Shown here piece by piece: positions 10,348 to 18,727 of a stretch of DNA of 64,000 nucleotides. Below the pieces are notes generated by a model that worked only from the letters and a program-made list of their open reading frames with translations, was not told the DNA's origin and ran no database searches. The stretch is from Clostridium yunnanense (lineage in GTDB: Bacteria; Bacillota; Clostridia; Clostridiales; Clostridiaceae). The stretch covers positions 1 to 64,000 of the forward strand of contig NZ_JAENHN010000006.1 in the NCBI RefSeq assembly GCF_016595795.1, in the 5' to 3' direction. Position 1 is the first letter of the stretch. Each line of letters opens with the position of its first letter. The position numbers and the translations under genes are program-made.

Positions 10348-10376
10348 ATTATACATATTAATCCATGTTAGTTCAA
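10348..10376 (-). promoter_or_regulatory. Promoter of the pheST T-box transcript
   Basis: On the minus strand TTGAAC (10371-10376) and TATAAT (10348-10353) are separated by 17 bp. The -35 begins directly after the stop codon of the upstream methyltransferase gene, so pheST has its own start. Confidence 0.8.
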
Positions 10377-10378
10377 TA

Positions 10379-11155
10379 CTATTTGCTTAAGTTTTGCCTA
10401 ACTTTTTCATAAATCATTATAGAAGCAGCAACTGAAGCGTTCAAAGACTCTGCATTTCCTGGCATAGGTATCTTGGCTTTCAAGTCACAAAGCTCATAAA
10501 TCTCATCAGATACTCCATTTCCTTCGTTACCTACTACTAAAATAACTTTATCACTTAGATCTACTTCATAATAGTTAAAATCAGTTTCTAAAGAACTTGC
10601 TAATAACTTAAAACCCTCTTCCTTAAACCTTTGTACCACCTCAAGATTTTTATCTTCTATTATATTAGTATAGAAGATTGATCCCATTGTGCTCCTAAGA
10701 GTTTTATCATTGTATATATCAACAGTACCATCTCTAACAATAATCCCATCAACTGCCGCAGCATGAGCAGTCCTTATTATAGTACCAACATTCCCTGGAT
10801 CTTGTAGTTTATCTAAAAGCACATAAAAACTGCCCTTATAATTTTTTTCACTAGTGCTGATTTTCATCACCGCTATAATACCCTGAGAATTTTCTGTACT
10901 TGATAATTGATTAAATAATGATGATTTTAAAAGGGTAACTTTATCATCACTGACTTTTAAACATATGTCTTCAAACTTTTCTTGCTTTGCTTCATCTATG
11001 ATAATCTCATCTATAGCCGCATCAGCTTTTAATGCTTCTTCAACAAATCTTAATCCTTCTATTATATATAGACCAAGCTGTTTTCTATATTTTTTTTCTT
11101 TCAGCTTCTTTAGTTCTTTAAAATGCTTATTATCGTTACTTTCAATCAAATGCAC
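10379..11155 (-). CDS. TrmH/SpoU-family RNA methyltransferase (YsgA-like)
   Basis: 258 residues. An N-terminal substrate-binding domain (about 1-95) precedes a SpoU methylase domain. The knotted SAM-site motifs are LLDKLQDPGNVGTIIRTA, VVGNEGNGVS and IPMPGNAESLNASVAA. It probably methylates a ribose 2'-OH in rRNA or tRNA with SAM. The start is GTG after AGAGGTG. It sits 17 bp after ktrA on the same strand and just before pheS, the order seen for ysgA in Bacillus. The exact target nucleotide cannot be told. Confidence 0.9.
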   Translation of the reverse strand: MHLIESNDNKHFKELKKLKEKKYRKQLGLYIIEGLRFVEEALKADAAIDEIIIDEAKQEKFEDICLKVSDDKVTLLKSSLFNQLSSTENSQGIIAVMKISTSEKNYKGSFYVLLDKLQDPGNVGTIIRTAHAAAVDGIIVRDGTVDIYNDKTLRSTMGSIFYTNIIEDKNLEVVQRFKEEGFKLLASSLETDFNYYEVDLSDKVILVVGNEGNGVSDEIYELCDLKAKIPMPGNAESLNASVAASIMIYEKVRQNLSK

Positions 11156-11171
11156 TACTTACACCTCTGAA

Positions 11172-11837
11172 TTATTTTCTTGATATAAATGATTCCAGCT
11201 TGCCTAAGTCTTCTGTGGAACCAATAGCAACTAATATATCGCCAGGCTCGATTACCTCTTCAGCATTTGGAGTTATATTTATATCGTTTTGCTTTTTTAT
11301 AGCCATTATGTTTATGCCAAATCTTGTTCTAAGACTTAAATCCCTTAGATTATTATTATGCCACTCTTTAGGACTTTCTATTTCTATTATACTATAATCA
11401 GGTGAAAGATCTATATAATCTAATATAGTTGAAGACACTAAGTTATGTGCCACTCTAACTCCCATATCTTTCTCCGGAAGTATTACTCTATCAGCACCTA
11501 TTTTATGTAAGACCTTTGCATGAAGATCACTATGTCCCTTGGCTACTATATATTTCACCCCTAGTTCCTTCACTAAAAGTGTGACCATAACACTTGCCTG
11601 GATGTTTTCTCCTATAGTAATAACTGCTACATCAAAATTTCTAATACCTAAAGTCTTTAAAGCACTTTCATCCGTAGCATCCATTTGAACTGAATGAGTC
11701 ACACTGTCGGATATTTCTTGAACAAGATCCTCATCCACATCTATAGCCAAGACATCATTTCCTAAATCATAAAGCGTTTTTGCGACAGAAGTACCAAACC
11801 TTCCAAGTCCAATAACTACAAATTGTTTATTACTCAT
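11172..11837 (-). CDS. ktrA: KtrA/TrkA-family potassium channel regulatory subunit
   Basis: 221 residues. The RCK_N Rossmann domain starts VVIGLGRFGTSVA (GxGxxG, about residues 8-18) with an acidic residue at the end of beta-2 (IDVDED). The RCK_C domain is about 135-220. KtrA octamers bind ATP/ADP, and often c-di-AMP at RCK_C, to gate the KtrB membrane subunit. The ATG follows AGGAGG. It lies 11 bp after ktrB, so the two form one unit. Confidence 0.93.
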   Translation of the reverse strand: MSNKQFVVIGLGRFGTSVAKTLYDLGNDVLAIDVDEDLVQEISDSVTHSVQMDATDESALKTLGIRNFDVAVITIGENIQASVMVTLLVKELGVKYIVAKGHSDLHAKVLHKIGADRVILPEKDMGVRVAHNLVSSTILDYIDLSPDYSIIEIESPKEWHNNNLRDLSLRTRFGINIMAIKKQNDINITPNAEEVIEPGDILVAIGSTEDLGKLESFISRK

Positions 11838-11848
11838 TTTATTTCCTC

Positions 11849-13195
11849 CTACCCTACTAATATCTTATCCTCTGGATATTTATAATTTTGTTTTTTCTTT
11901 ACTTTCGTTATAGCAACTGCCACAGTAAGAGGTCCAACTCTTCCTAGATACATAGTTAATATTATAAGTATCTTTCCAATCAAACTTAGTTTAGGCGTCA
12001 ACCCCAGAGTTAAGCCAACTGTTCCAAAAGCAGAAGTAGCTTCATATAATAAGTATTCAAAAGGTGCAGATACTTCAGTAATTGATAGCACCATAGTTAC
12101 TGACAAAACTAAAGCTAATGCAACACTAAATATAGCAAAGGATTTATAAACAGTTTCTTTTGATACTCTTCTTTTAAACACTTCTGTATCTTCTCTACCT
12201 TTTATAGTTGATATTAAGGTAAAAATCAATATACCAAAGGTAGTTGTTTTTATTCCACCAGCAGTAGAACCTGAGGATCCTCCTATAAACATTAAAATTA
12301 TAGTAAGCAGTTTGCCAGCCGCAGTCATATCCGCAGTGGAAACAGAATTAAATCCAGCAGTTCTTGGCGTAACGGAAGCAAAAAATGAATTTAGCAACTT
12401 ATCTTTTAAATTCATATTTTTCATAGTTCCAGGATTGTTAAATTCAAATAAAAACATCAAAACTGCCCCACCAAATAATAATACAATTGTAATTAGAATT
12501 ACCATCTTTGAATGAAAAGATAACTTTTTAATGCCTTTAAAATTATATATCTCCATCCAAACTGTAAACCCAAGACCACCAATTATTATTAATGCTGCTG
12601 TAGTTAAAATGATCACTGAATTATCATAATATATAGTTAAACTTCTAAATTCCCCCAATAAATCTATCCCCGCATTACAAAAGGCAGAAACCGAATGAAA
12701 TATACTATAGTATAAACCTTTAGCCAGACCAAATTCAGGAATAAACTGTGTGGAGTATAGAAGCGCACCAAGCCCTTCCACTGAAAATGTAAAAATCAAT
12801 ATATATCTAACCATTTTAACCAAACCTTGAATACCAAAAGTATTCATAGCTTCTTGCATTACTAGCCTCTCTTTAAGAGTTATCTTTTTGCCTATAAGTA
12901 TAGCTAGCAATGTTGCAAAGGACATGAATCCTAGCCCGCCAACTTGTATTAACAGCATTATAACAGTCTTACCAAAATAACTCCAGTGAGTACCAGTATC
13001 TAACGTTACTAGTCCTGTAACACAAACTGCTGTAGTAGAAGTAAATAGACTATCTATAAAATCTGTGGCTGTCCCATCTTGCGACGATATAGGCAAACTT
13101 AACAAAATCCCTCCTATAAGAATTACAATTGCAAACCCTAAGGAAAGAGTCTGAACGGCGTTAAACTTAAATTTACGTCTTAAATTCATATTCAT
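11849..13195 (-). CDS. ktrB: KtrB/TrkH-family potassium transporter
   Basis: 448 residues from the chosen ATG. A GTG three codons earlier (13204) overlaps the AGGAGGTGGG ribosome site and is unlikely. It is a hydrophobic protein with the four repeated M1-P-M2 pore units of the Trk/Ktr/HKT family. Selectivity-filter glycines are seen in TAVCVTGLV, SAFCNAGIDL, TPRTAGFN and SAFGTVGLT. It imports K+ (with Na+ in Ktr) together with KtrA. No c-di-AMP riboswitch was recognised in the roughly 295 bp upstream. Confidence 0.95.
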   Translation of the reverse strand: MNMNLRRKFKFNAVQTLSLGFAIVILIGGILLSLPISSQDGTATDFIDSLFTSTTAVCVTGLVTLDTGTHWSYFGKTVIMLLIQVGGLGFMSFATLLAILIGKKITLKERLVMQEAMNTFGIQGLVKMVRYILIFTFSVEGLGALLYSTQFIPEFGLAKGLYYSIFHSVSAFCNAGIDLLGEFRSLTIYYDNSVIILTTAALIIIGGLGFTVWMEIYNFKGIKKLSFHSKMVILITIVLLFGGAVLMFLFEFNNPGTMKNMNLKDKLLNSFFASVTPRTAGFNSVSTADMTAAGKLLTIILMFIGGSSGSTAGGIKTTTFGILIFTLISTIKGREDTEVFKRRVSKETVYKSFAIFSVALALVLSVTMVLSITEVSAPFEYLLYEATSAFGTVGLTLGLTPKLSLIGKILIILTMYLGRVGPLTVAVAITKVKKKQNYKYPEDKILVG

Positions 13196-13460
13196 CAATC
13201 CCACCTCCTACTTCACGCAATTTTTTATATAATATCTTTAACACTTCACAATAATTTATAAAAATATATAATCGCTGTTCAAAAACACTAAAATTTAATT
13301 CATCATGATATTTTACAATTATAGTTATTAATTTATTCAACAAATACGGCATTATGCTTTTATAAATACTACAAATAAATATTTATATCTATTATACAAT
13401 AATTTGTATTGCAAAAAAAGGAAATAAAAAAATTGCAATAAAGAAATTGGAATAAAGAAA

Positions 13461-13487
13461 AAAAATGCGACATAAAGTCGCATTTTT
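13461..13487 (-). terminator. Terminator of infC-rpmI-rplT
   Basis: Perfect 11-bp stem (AAAAATGCGAC / GTCGCATTTTT) with a 5-nt loop, 4 bp beyond the rplT stop. It is followed by a T run on the minus strand. Confidence 0.9.
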
Positions 13488-13490
13488 ATA

Positions 13491-13850
13491 TTAAGCGTTT
13501 AAGTGCTTTTTTGCTAATTCAACTAAATCAGTGAATGCTTTTGCATCGTTTATAGCGATTTCAGAAAGCATTTTTCTGTTTATATCAACACCAGCTAATT
13601 TGATTCCGTTCATGAATCTTGAATATGAAAGACCATTAATTCTTGTAGCAGCATTTATTCTTGCTATCCAAAGTTTTCTGTAATCTCTCTTCTTTAATCT
13701 TCTACCAACGTAAGCATTTCTTAATGCTCTTACTACTGATTCGTTTGCTGTCTTGAATAACTTGCTCTTTCCACCGTAGTAACCTTTTGCAAGTTTCAAT
13801 ACCTTTTTATGATTTTTACGAGCGTTTACGGCTCTTTTAACTCTTGCCAT
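13491..13850 (-). CDS. rplT: 50S ribosomal protein L20
   Basis: 119 residues, the standard length, with the typical basic start [20 protein letters not shown]20 nucleates early 50S assembly and represses its own operon by binding the leader mRNA. It is the last gene of infC-rpmI-rplT, with AGGAGG before the ATG. Confidence 0.99.
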   Translation of the reverse strand: MARVKRAVNARKNHKKVLKLAKGYYGGKSKLFKTANESVVRALRNAYVGRRLKKRDYRKLWIARINAATRINGLSYSRFMNGIKLAGVDINRKMLSEIAINDAKAFTDLVELAKKHLNA

Positions 13851-13875
13851 ATTACAAACCTCCTACTCCGTATTC

Positions 13876-14073
13876 TTATAGATATGGTAATAATTTCTTC
13901 ATTGCTTTTTCTTGTGCAGTTGAAACGTAAGCAGTTTTTCTAAGATTTCTCTTTCTCTTAGAACTCTTCTTAGTTAATATATGGCTCTTGAAAGCTTTAG
14001 CTCTCTTCAACTTACCTGATCCTGTCTTTTTAAATCTCTTTGCTGCACCTCTATGAGTTTTCATTTTTGGCAT
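13876..14073 (-). CDS. rpmI: 50S ribosomal protein L35
   Basis: 65 residues beginning [20 protein letters not shown], the diagnostic L35 N-terminus. It is the middle gene of the classical infC-rpmI-rplT operon, with AGGAGG before the ATG. Confidence 0.99.
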   Translation of the reverse strand: MPKMKTHRGAAKRFKKTGSGKLKRAKAFKSHILTKKSSKRKRNLRKTAYVSTAQEKAMKKLLPYL

Positions 14074-14093
14074 TATAGTTTCCTCCTCTCAAG

Positions 14094-14606
14094 TTATGCT
14101 TTTTTAGGAGCCAAAATCATAATCATATTTCTGCCCTCAAGTTTAGCAGGCTTCTCAACCACGCATAATTCTGATACTCTAGCTAAAAAGTTTTCAAGTA
14201 TCTTATATCCTGCGTGTGCATAATCAGCCTCTCTACCTCTAAACCTTACAGTTACCTTAACCTTGTCTCCATCTTCAAGAAATTTCTTGGCATTATTTGC
14301 TTTGATTTCAACATCGTGTTCTTCAATGTTAGGGCTAAATCTGATCTCTTTTACACTAATAACTTTTTGCTTTTTCTTGGCTTCCTTTTCTTTTTTAGAC
14401 TGTTCGTATATAAATTTCCCAAAATCCATAATCCTACCTACAGGTGGATTAGCAGTTGGGGAAATCAGAACCAAATCAAGCTCCTTTTCCTCAGCTAGTT
14501 TCAATGCCTCTCTAGTAGACATTATGCCTAACTGGCTACCATCATCAGAAAGAACTCTCAATTCTTTTTGTCTAATTTCTTCATTGATCGCAAAATCTTT
14601 ATTAAT
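14094..14606 (-). CDS. infC: Translation initiation factor IF-3 (AUU start)
   Basis: 170 residues when started at ATT (14604-14606). Starting at the first conventional codon (TTG at 14561) would remove the conserved [12 protein letters not shown] segment. GGAGGTG lies 7 nt before the ATT, which fixes this start. The N-domain, linker helix ([18 protein letters not shown]) and C-domain ([14 protein letters not shown]) are complete. IF-3 rejects wrong initiator pairing and keeps subunits apart. The AUU codon is the known means by which IF-3 limits its own synthesis. An L20-type leader precedes the gene. Confidence 0.97.
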   Translation of the reverse strand: MNKDFAINEEIRQKELRVLSDDGSQLGIMSTREALKLAEEKELDLVLISPTANPPVGRIMDFGKFIYEQSKKEKEAKKKQKVISVKEIRFSPNIEEHDVEIKANNAKKFLEDGDKVKVTVRFRGREADYAHAGYKILENFLARVSELCVVEKPAKLEGRNMIMILAPKKA

Positions 14607-14639
14607 ATTTTTTCACCTCCGGTAGATAAGAACACCTTT

Positions 14640-14766
14640 ATATAAATAATAAAAGGGCGGCATAAAGCCGCCCTCAATTACCACATTCACCGAAAAGATC
14701 GTAAGTAATTCATAACCTTACTAGCTTTGCTGTAAGGTGAGAAACGGCTGTTTCTTCTTGACACAA
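14640..14766 (-). ncRNA. L20-type ribosomal leader
   Basis: The untranslated leader of infC-rpmI-rplT. It ends in a strong GC-rich terminator hairpin (GGGCGG/CCGCCC, 14655-14673, then TTTTATTATTT) placed about 35 bp before the infC ribosome site. Upstream pairing segments (for example CTTACAGCAAAGC and GTAAGG near 14720-14745) could form the alternative fold. In Bacillus the L20 protein binds such a leader to promote termination. Position and terminator are seen; assignment to the L20 leader family is from context. Confidence 0.78.
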
Positions 14767-14771
14767 TAAAT

Positions 14772-14800
14772 AATATATCATTTGCAGTAATTACTGTCAA
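14772..14800 (-). promoter_or_regulatory. Promoter of infC-rpmI-rplT
   Basis: On the minus strand TTGACA (14795-14800) and TATATT (14772-14777) are spaced 17 bp, just before the leader RNA. It is a near-consensus sigma-A promoter. Confidence 0.88.
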
Positions 14801-14807
14801 TACTATA

Positions 14808-15698
14808 TTAAATTTTTATTTTATTTTTTTCACAAATTTTGCAATCATCGCAGTAGTCTACTCTTTCTTCAAATACATTTGATATGGTATCTAAAAACTC
14901 TCTATTTAGGCATAATTCCCTATTATGAATAATTATCTTTTCAGGACAATTAGTTATAAGACCACTTATTATAACATCTTCTACATTAACTCCAGCACCG
15001 AGCTTACATTCACTTAAGTCACTCACAAAATCTTGAAAAATATCTTTTCCATTGCTGTCAGTTATCTTATATCCACCGTCATCTTCTATAATTATATTCA
15101 CTTCTTCTATTCTGCTTTCCTGTATATCAACAAAATATTTGAGAAGTTTTATAAATTCTTTGTATTCCTTCTCTACCATATATTTTTCTACTACTTTATC
15201 AATTATCCTTTCTATTTCTCCTATTAGTTCCTTCATTCTAAACGTAATAAAACCATTTATATTAATCTCATCATTTTCCTCTATGCAAGCTCTTATTACT
15301 TCAATTATTGAATTGATTCTGTTCATACAGTAAACACTGGTTTCATCAGAAATGGCTTCTTGCATATTTAGTACACTCATTATATCTTCTTCAACTTCTA
15401 GAAGTTCATCATGCTTTAAGAAAAAATAGGTATCTGTAAGATATTCAAACATTTCTCTTTTCTTAAATACATCTATTACAACTCTATATAATATGTTGCT
15501 TATATAGAGATATATTATTGATTTCAATCTATCATTGTAGTCATCATCATCACAAAATATCTTTACGAAGTGGGTATTATTCTCTAAACTTTCAGAAATG
15601 CCAATTGTTATATTTTTTTCTTTTAGCATATTTCTGATATTCTGTATATCTTCTATGAAGTACTGTTCTCCTTCGTAAGCAAGCTTCAGCAATAACAT
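14808..15698 (-). CDS. ytxC: Putative sporulation protein YtxC
   Basis: 296 residues from the ATG at 15698. The GTG at 15707 lies inside the AAGGAGTGAG ribosome site. The block FRMKELIGEIERIIDKVV, then VEKEYKEFIKLLKYFVDIQ, is characteristic of the YtxC family, known from spore formers and of unknown biochemical role. It is acidic and mostly helical. A C-terminal CDDCKICEK cluster (four cysteines counting the preceding Cys) could bind metal. In many clostridia ytxC is followed by thrS and infC; here no thrS lies between. The family call rests on my recognition of the motif. Confidence 0.75.
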   Translation of the reverse strand: MLLLKLAYEGEQYFIEDIQNIRNMLKEKNITIGISESLENNTHFVKIFCDDDDYNDRLKSIIYLYISNILYRVVIDVFKKREMFEYLTDTYFFLKHDELLEVEEDIMSVLNMQEAISDETSVYCMNRINSIIEVIRACIEENDEININGFITFRMKELIGEIERIIDKVVEKYMVEKEYKEFIKLLKYFVDIQESRIEEVNIIIEDDGGYKITDSNGKDIFQDFVSDLSECKLGAGVNVEDVIISGLITNCPEKIIIHNRELCLNREFLDTISNVFEERVDYCDDCKICEKNKIKI

Positions 15699-15969
15699 TC
15701 CGCTCACTCCTTTCTTAAATATAGTATGTATTAAAATTTCTCCTATATACAGAAATTAAACATGCACAAATCGACATTGCATAATTAGAATTTATCTATT
15801 ACACTTACTTTACTAGGGTTAACACACTTTAAACTCACTGAATTTTAATATAAAAAATTTATTTTTTTTATAGATTTTAAATTATAGGACAAAGTAAATT
15901 TTTATATTAATGTTTAAAATATTATATAAACATGTACATTGTGACAATTAAACTTTAAGGAGTGATATA

Positions 15970-16674
15970 TTGAATTATTGCTTTGTTGATTACAGAATCT
16001 TACCAGTCGAAGAAAAAAAATTAAGATCTTTAAACGTTGATATTATTAAAGTACCCAGATGCGAAAACTTATATTCTGCTATAGATGGCCACCCAGATAT
16101 ACAACTTAATATATTGGACAACAATACTGTTTTAGTTCAAAAAGATATGTCAGCAAATTTCATAGATGAATTAAAAAGTACAGGGGTAACTCAAGTATTT
16201 TCAGATAAAAGCTTATCTTCAAAATACCCTGAAGATATAATATTAAATGCTGTTAACCTAAAAGATACTTTTATACACAATATAAAATTTACAGATAAAA
16301 TGCTACTAAAATATACTATAAATAAAAAACTTATTAACGTAACCCAAGGATACACTAAATGTTCCTGTGCAGTTGTAAGCGATAAAGCTATAATGACTTC
16401 TGATATAAAAATATATAATGAACTAATTTCAAAAGATTTTGATGTTTTACTCCTTCCGCCTGGTCATATTCATTTACCTGGGCTAAATTATGGTTTTATA
16501 GGCGGAACCTGTGGTTTAATTTCTGAAAAAGAACTTGTCTTTTATGGAAATTTAAAAAATTATAAATATGGTGAACTAGTGTTACGTTTCTTAAATAAGC
16601 ATCAAGTTAAGCCAATCTTCCTTAGCGATACTCCATTGGTTGATAGAGGAAGCTTAATGTTTTTTTCTGCCTAA
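15970..16674 (+). CDS. DUF6873-type protein, GME (guanidino-modifying enzyme) fold
   Basis: 234 residues, TTG start 7 nt after AAGGAG. The blocks NVTQGYTKCSCAVVSDKAIMTSD, LLPPGHIHLPGLNYGFIGGTCG and LSDTPLVDRGSL resemble the GME superfamily (amidinotransferases, arginine deiminases), where His and Cys are catalytic. Here His in GHIHLPG and Cys in GGTCG could fill these roles. It has no signal peptide or membrane segment. It is a single gene, divergent from ytxC. The substrate is unknown and the family name is from memory. Confidence 0.6.
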   Translation: MNYCFVDYRILPVEEKKLRSLNVDIIKVPRCENLYSAIDGHPDIQLNILDNNTVLVQKDMSANFIDELKSTGVTQVFSDKSLSSKYPEDIILNAVNLKDTFIHNIKFTDKMLLKYTINKKLINVTQGYTKCSCAVVSDKAIMTSDIKIYNELISKDFDVLLLPPGHIHLPGLNYGFIGGTCGLISEKELVFYGNLKNYKYGELVLRFLNKHQVKPIFLSDTPLVDRGSLMFFSA

Positions 16675-16987
16675 TCCATATATTTTACGCTTACAATGAA
16701 TAAATGTTGATAGATATGCATATAATAAATAATTTCTATTTATGTCAAAAAATTTTATAATTCCCCAAACAAAAACCAACAAGTAGTTGTATAAAGTATT
16801 ATTATGCTGTTATATTTTAAACATCATATAAAAGATTAAGCTTTTATTACACACCATACTTCAATAACAATTGGCACTAATCTATATAGTATAAAAGGGA
16901 TAATATGTTTTCTTAATGAAATCTGGTCATGTTTAGGCCACAATTCATTTATATAATATTAACGATTAAATCAGAGGGGGTACCACA
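16675..16987. other. Intergenic region, no gene
   Basis: About 313 bp of A+T-rich sequence between the DUF6873 gene and hsmA. GGTCATGTTTAGGCC (16925-16939) is a short imperfect palindrome about 50 bp before the hsmA start that could be an operator. I see no convincing promoter, RNA or terminator. Confidence 0.4.
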
Positions 16988-17383
16988 ATGGATTTCAAAT
17001 TAATAGTTGCTATAATATCAATCACTTTAGCATTAGTGTTTTATACTATAGGGGTCTTTTGGGAAAGAAAGACAAAGATTTTAACAAAGTATCAGGTATG
17101 CGTTTTCTGGACTGGCTTTTTATTCGATACAGTAGGTACTAGTCTAATGACTATGATTGCAAAGGAAGGCACTTCTGTAAAATCAAGTGTAACTCAAAAT
17201 TTACATGGTATAACTGGAGTTTTAGCAATTTTACTTATGGCTTTCCACGCACTTTGGGCCACTTATGTTATATACTCCAATGATGTTGAAAAGAAAAAAG
17301 TTTTTCATAAGTTTAGCATTTTTGTATGGCTCGTTTGGCTGATCCCATATTTTATAGGTATGTTTATGGGCATATCCAAATAG
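16988..17383 (+). CDS. hsmA: HsmA-family (TIGR03987) membrane protein
   Basis: 131 residues, four predicted membrane helices (about 4-22, 38-58, 75-95, 108-128). Conserved features are NLHGITGVLAI and AFHALWATYV, whose histidines could ligand heme. In Clostridioides difficile HsmA belongs to the heme-sensing membrane system with the MarR-type regulator HsmR and protects against heme. No hsmR-like gene is adjacent here, so both control and function are open. The ATG follows AGAGGGGGT. A terminator follows at 17471. Confidence 0.72.
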   Translation: MDFKLIVAIISITLALVFYTIGVFWERKTKILTKYQVCVFWTGFLFDTVGTSLMTMIAKEGTSVKSSVTQNLHGITGVLAILLMAFHALWATYVIYSNDVEKKKVFHKFSIFVWLVWLIPYFIGMFMGISK

Positions 17384-17470
17384 TCTTAAGGTAATTCACA
17401 TCTTTCAACTTTATCATACATAATTTAAACATAAAAATAGTTTTAGCTTTAAAATCACCCATATTTATTA

Positions 17471-17499
17471 CTTAGCTGTGTAAGCGGCTAAGTTTTTTT
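17471..17499 (+). terminator. Terminator after hsmA
   Basis: CTTAGCTG/CGGCTAAG-type stem (17471-17492) followed by TTTTTTTA. Confidence 0.75.
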
Positions 17500-17561
17500 A
17501 TTGTTTTGAGAATAGTTTGCGTAGCCGCTGTGGATAATTACGGATAATAGTCTTAAAATGT

Positions 17562-17781
17562 AATATATAGATAAGCCAGTTCCAAATAGAATATATTTGA
17601 TAATCCTTTTGCCATTATATAGTTAGAAGAAATATCGCTTAGTTTTATTAGCTAGAACTGGATTATCTATTCCGCTGAACTGATAAACTACTTCAGTCAT
17701 TAAACTCCAAATAAAGATTTCGATGGTTCTACGAATCTTTATTTTGGATAAGTTCTGATATGAAGTAGTTTATCTATAAGT
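17562..17781. repeat. Repeat family R2, copy 2 (complete form)
   Basis: The left 135 bp match copy 1 at 6385-6520. AGATAAGCCAGTTC (17569-17582) pairs with GAACTGGATTATCT (17655-17668). The right part is a nested hairpin: GATAAACTACTTCA (17682-17695) pairs with TGAAGTAGTTTATC (17761-17774), enclosing a second stem of AAATAAAGATTTCG with CGAATCTTTATTTT. The element lies between hsmA and a GNAT gene. Two side-by-side large stems suggest a mobile hairpin element or a structured RNA; I do not recognise it. Confidence 0.68.
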
Positions 17782-17891
17782 TAAAGAACTGAAAAAGAAG
17801 AATGCACACGGTGTCGCACAAAACTTGTAATTTATGCTAAAATATTTTTATACTTACTATAAAACAAGATATCTTTAATAAAGGAGCTTCA

Positions 17892-18464
17892 ATGAATTCT
17901 ATAGATTACATTTTTATGAATTTTCCTGAACTAGAAACAGAGAGATTTATTCTAAGGCAAGTAAAAGCTAAAGATTTTGAAGATTTATACGAATTGTACT
18001 CTGATCCTCTTGCTATTAAATATCAGCAAGCGGAGGCAATGAGCGATATAGATCAGGCAAAGAAATCTGTCATAGCTTTTCTTAAAGGATACTTAAATAA
18101 AAAATTTATCCGTTGGTGTATTGCAGATAAACTAACTGATAAAGTAGTTGGTTTAATATCCTTGCATAGCTTTGACATTCTTAATTTTAGAGCAGAAATA
18201 GGTTATATGCTTAACAGCAACTATTTAAATAAAAATATAATGACTGAGTGCGCAATAAAGGTGTTAGATTTCGCCTTTAATATAATAAAGCTAACAAAAG
18301 TAGAAGCCTCTATTAATCCTGACAACGAACGTTCTATACATTTAGTTGTTAAACTTGGCTTTAAGGAAGAGCTTTTGATAAAAGGTATTTCTTTTAATTT
18401 TAAAACTGCTTTATTTGAAGATAGGGTTATTTTTGCACTAACAAAAAATCAATATTCTATGTAA
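17892..18464 (+). CDS. GNAT N-acetyltransferase (RimJ/RimL-like)
   Basis: 190 residues. The pattern ETERFILRQVKAKDFEDLYELYSD at the N-terminus is typical of RimJ/RimL-type acetyltransferases, which often act on protein N-termini or small amines. The acetyl-CoA region is weak: the usual R/QxxGxG/A loop is replaced by YLNKNIMTEC. It ends with EASINPDNERSIHLVVKLGF. The ATG follows GGAGC. It is a single gene between two repeat-rich intergenic regions, and the substrate is unknown. Confidence 0.85.
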   Translation: MNSIDYIFMNFPELETERFILRQVKAKDFEDLYELYSDPLAIKYQQAEAMSDIDQAKKSVIAFLKGYLNKKFIRWCIADKLTDKVVGLISLHSFDILNFRAEIGYMLNSNYLNKNIMTECAIKVLDFAFNIIKLTKVEASINPDNERSIHLVVKLGFKEELLIKGISFNFKTALFEDRVIFALTKNQYSM

Positions 18465-18478
18465 ACGCTGATTTTTCC

Positions 18479-18526
18479 TATATATTTATATATTTATATA
18501 TTTATATATTTATATATTTATATATT
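18479..18526. repeat. Microsatellite, six copies of TATATATT
   Basis: Six perfect tandem copies of the 8-bp unit TATATATT, 15 bp after the GNAT stop codon. Such tracts can change length by slippage. No coding or obvious promoter role is seen. Confidence 0.9.
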
Positions 18527-18727
18527 GTTAAATGGTTAAGTTTCTGCCTTAAATGCAATAATAAGGTAATCGCATCTGAATTAATTAATCCTATGCCTCA
18601 TTCATTAAAATATTTTGTATTGTTGATCTCTTTTGTTTTTTATAAAAAATTAATATATAGATGCAATGAATTTCTTATGAATGTACCATTTTCAATTAAT
18701 TATTTTCTTAACTAAGGGGAGATTTTT

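Noticed and set aside
11849-13490. c-di-AMP (ydaO) riboswitch before ktrB
   Set aside because: Expected from Bacillus ktrAB, but the upstream 295 bp lack the GC-rich conserved core of that riboswitch.
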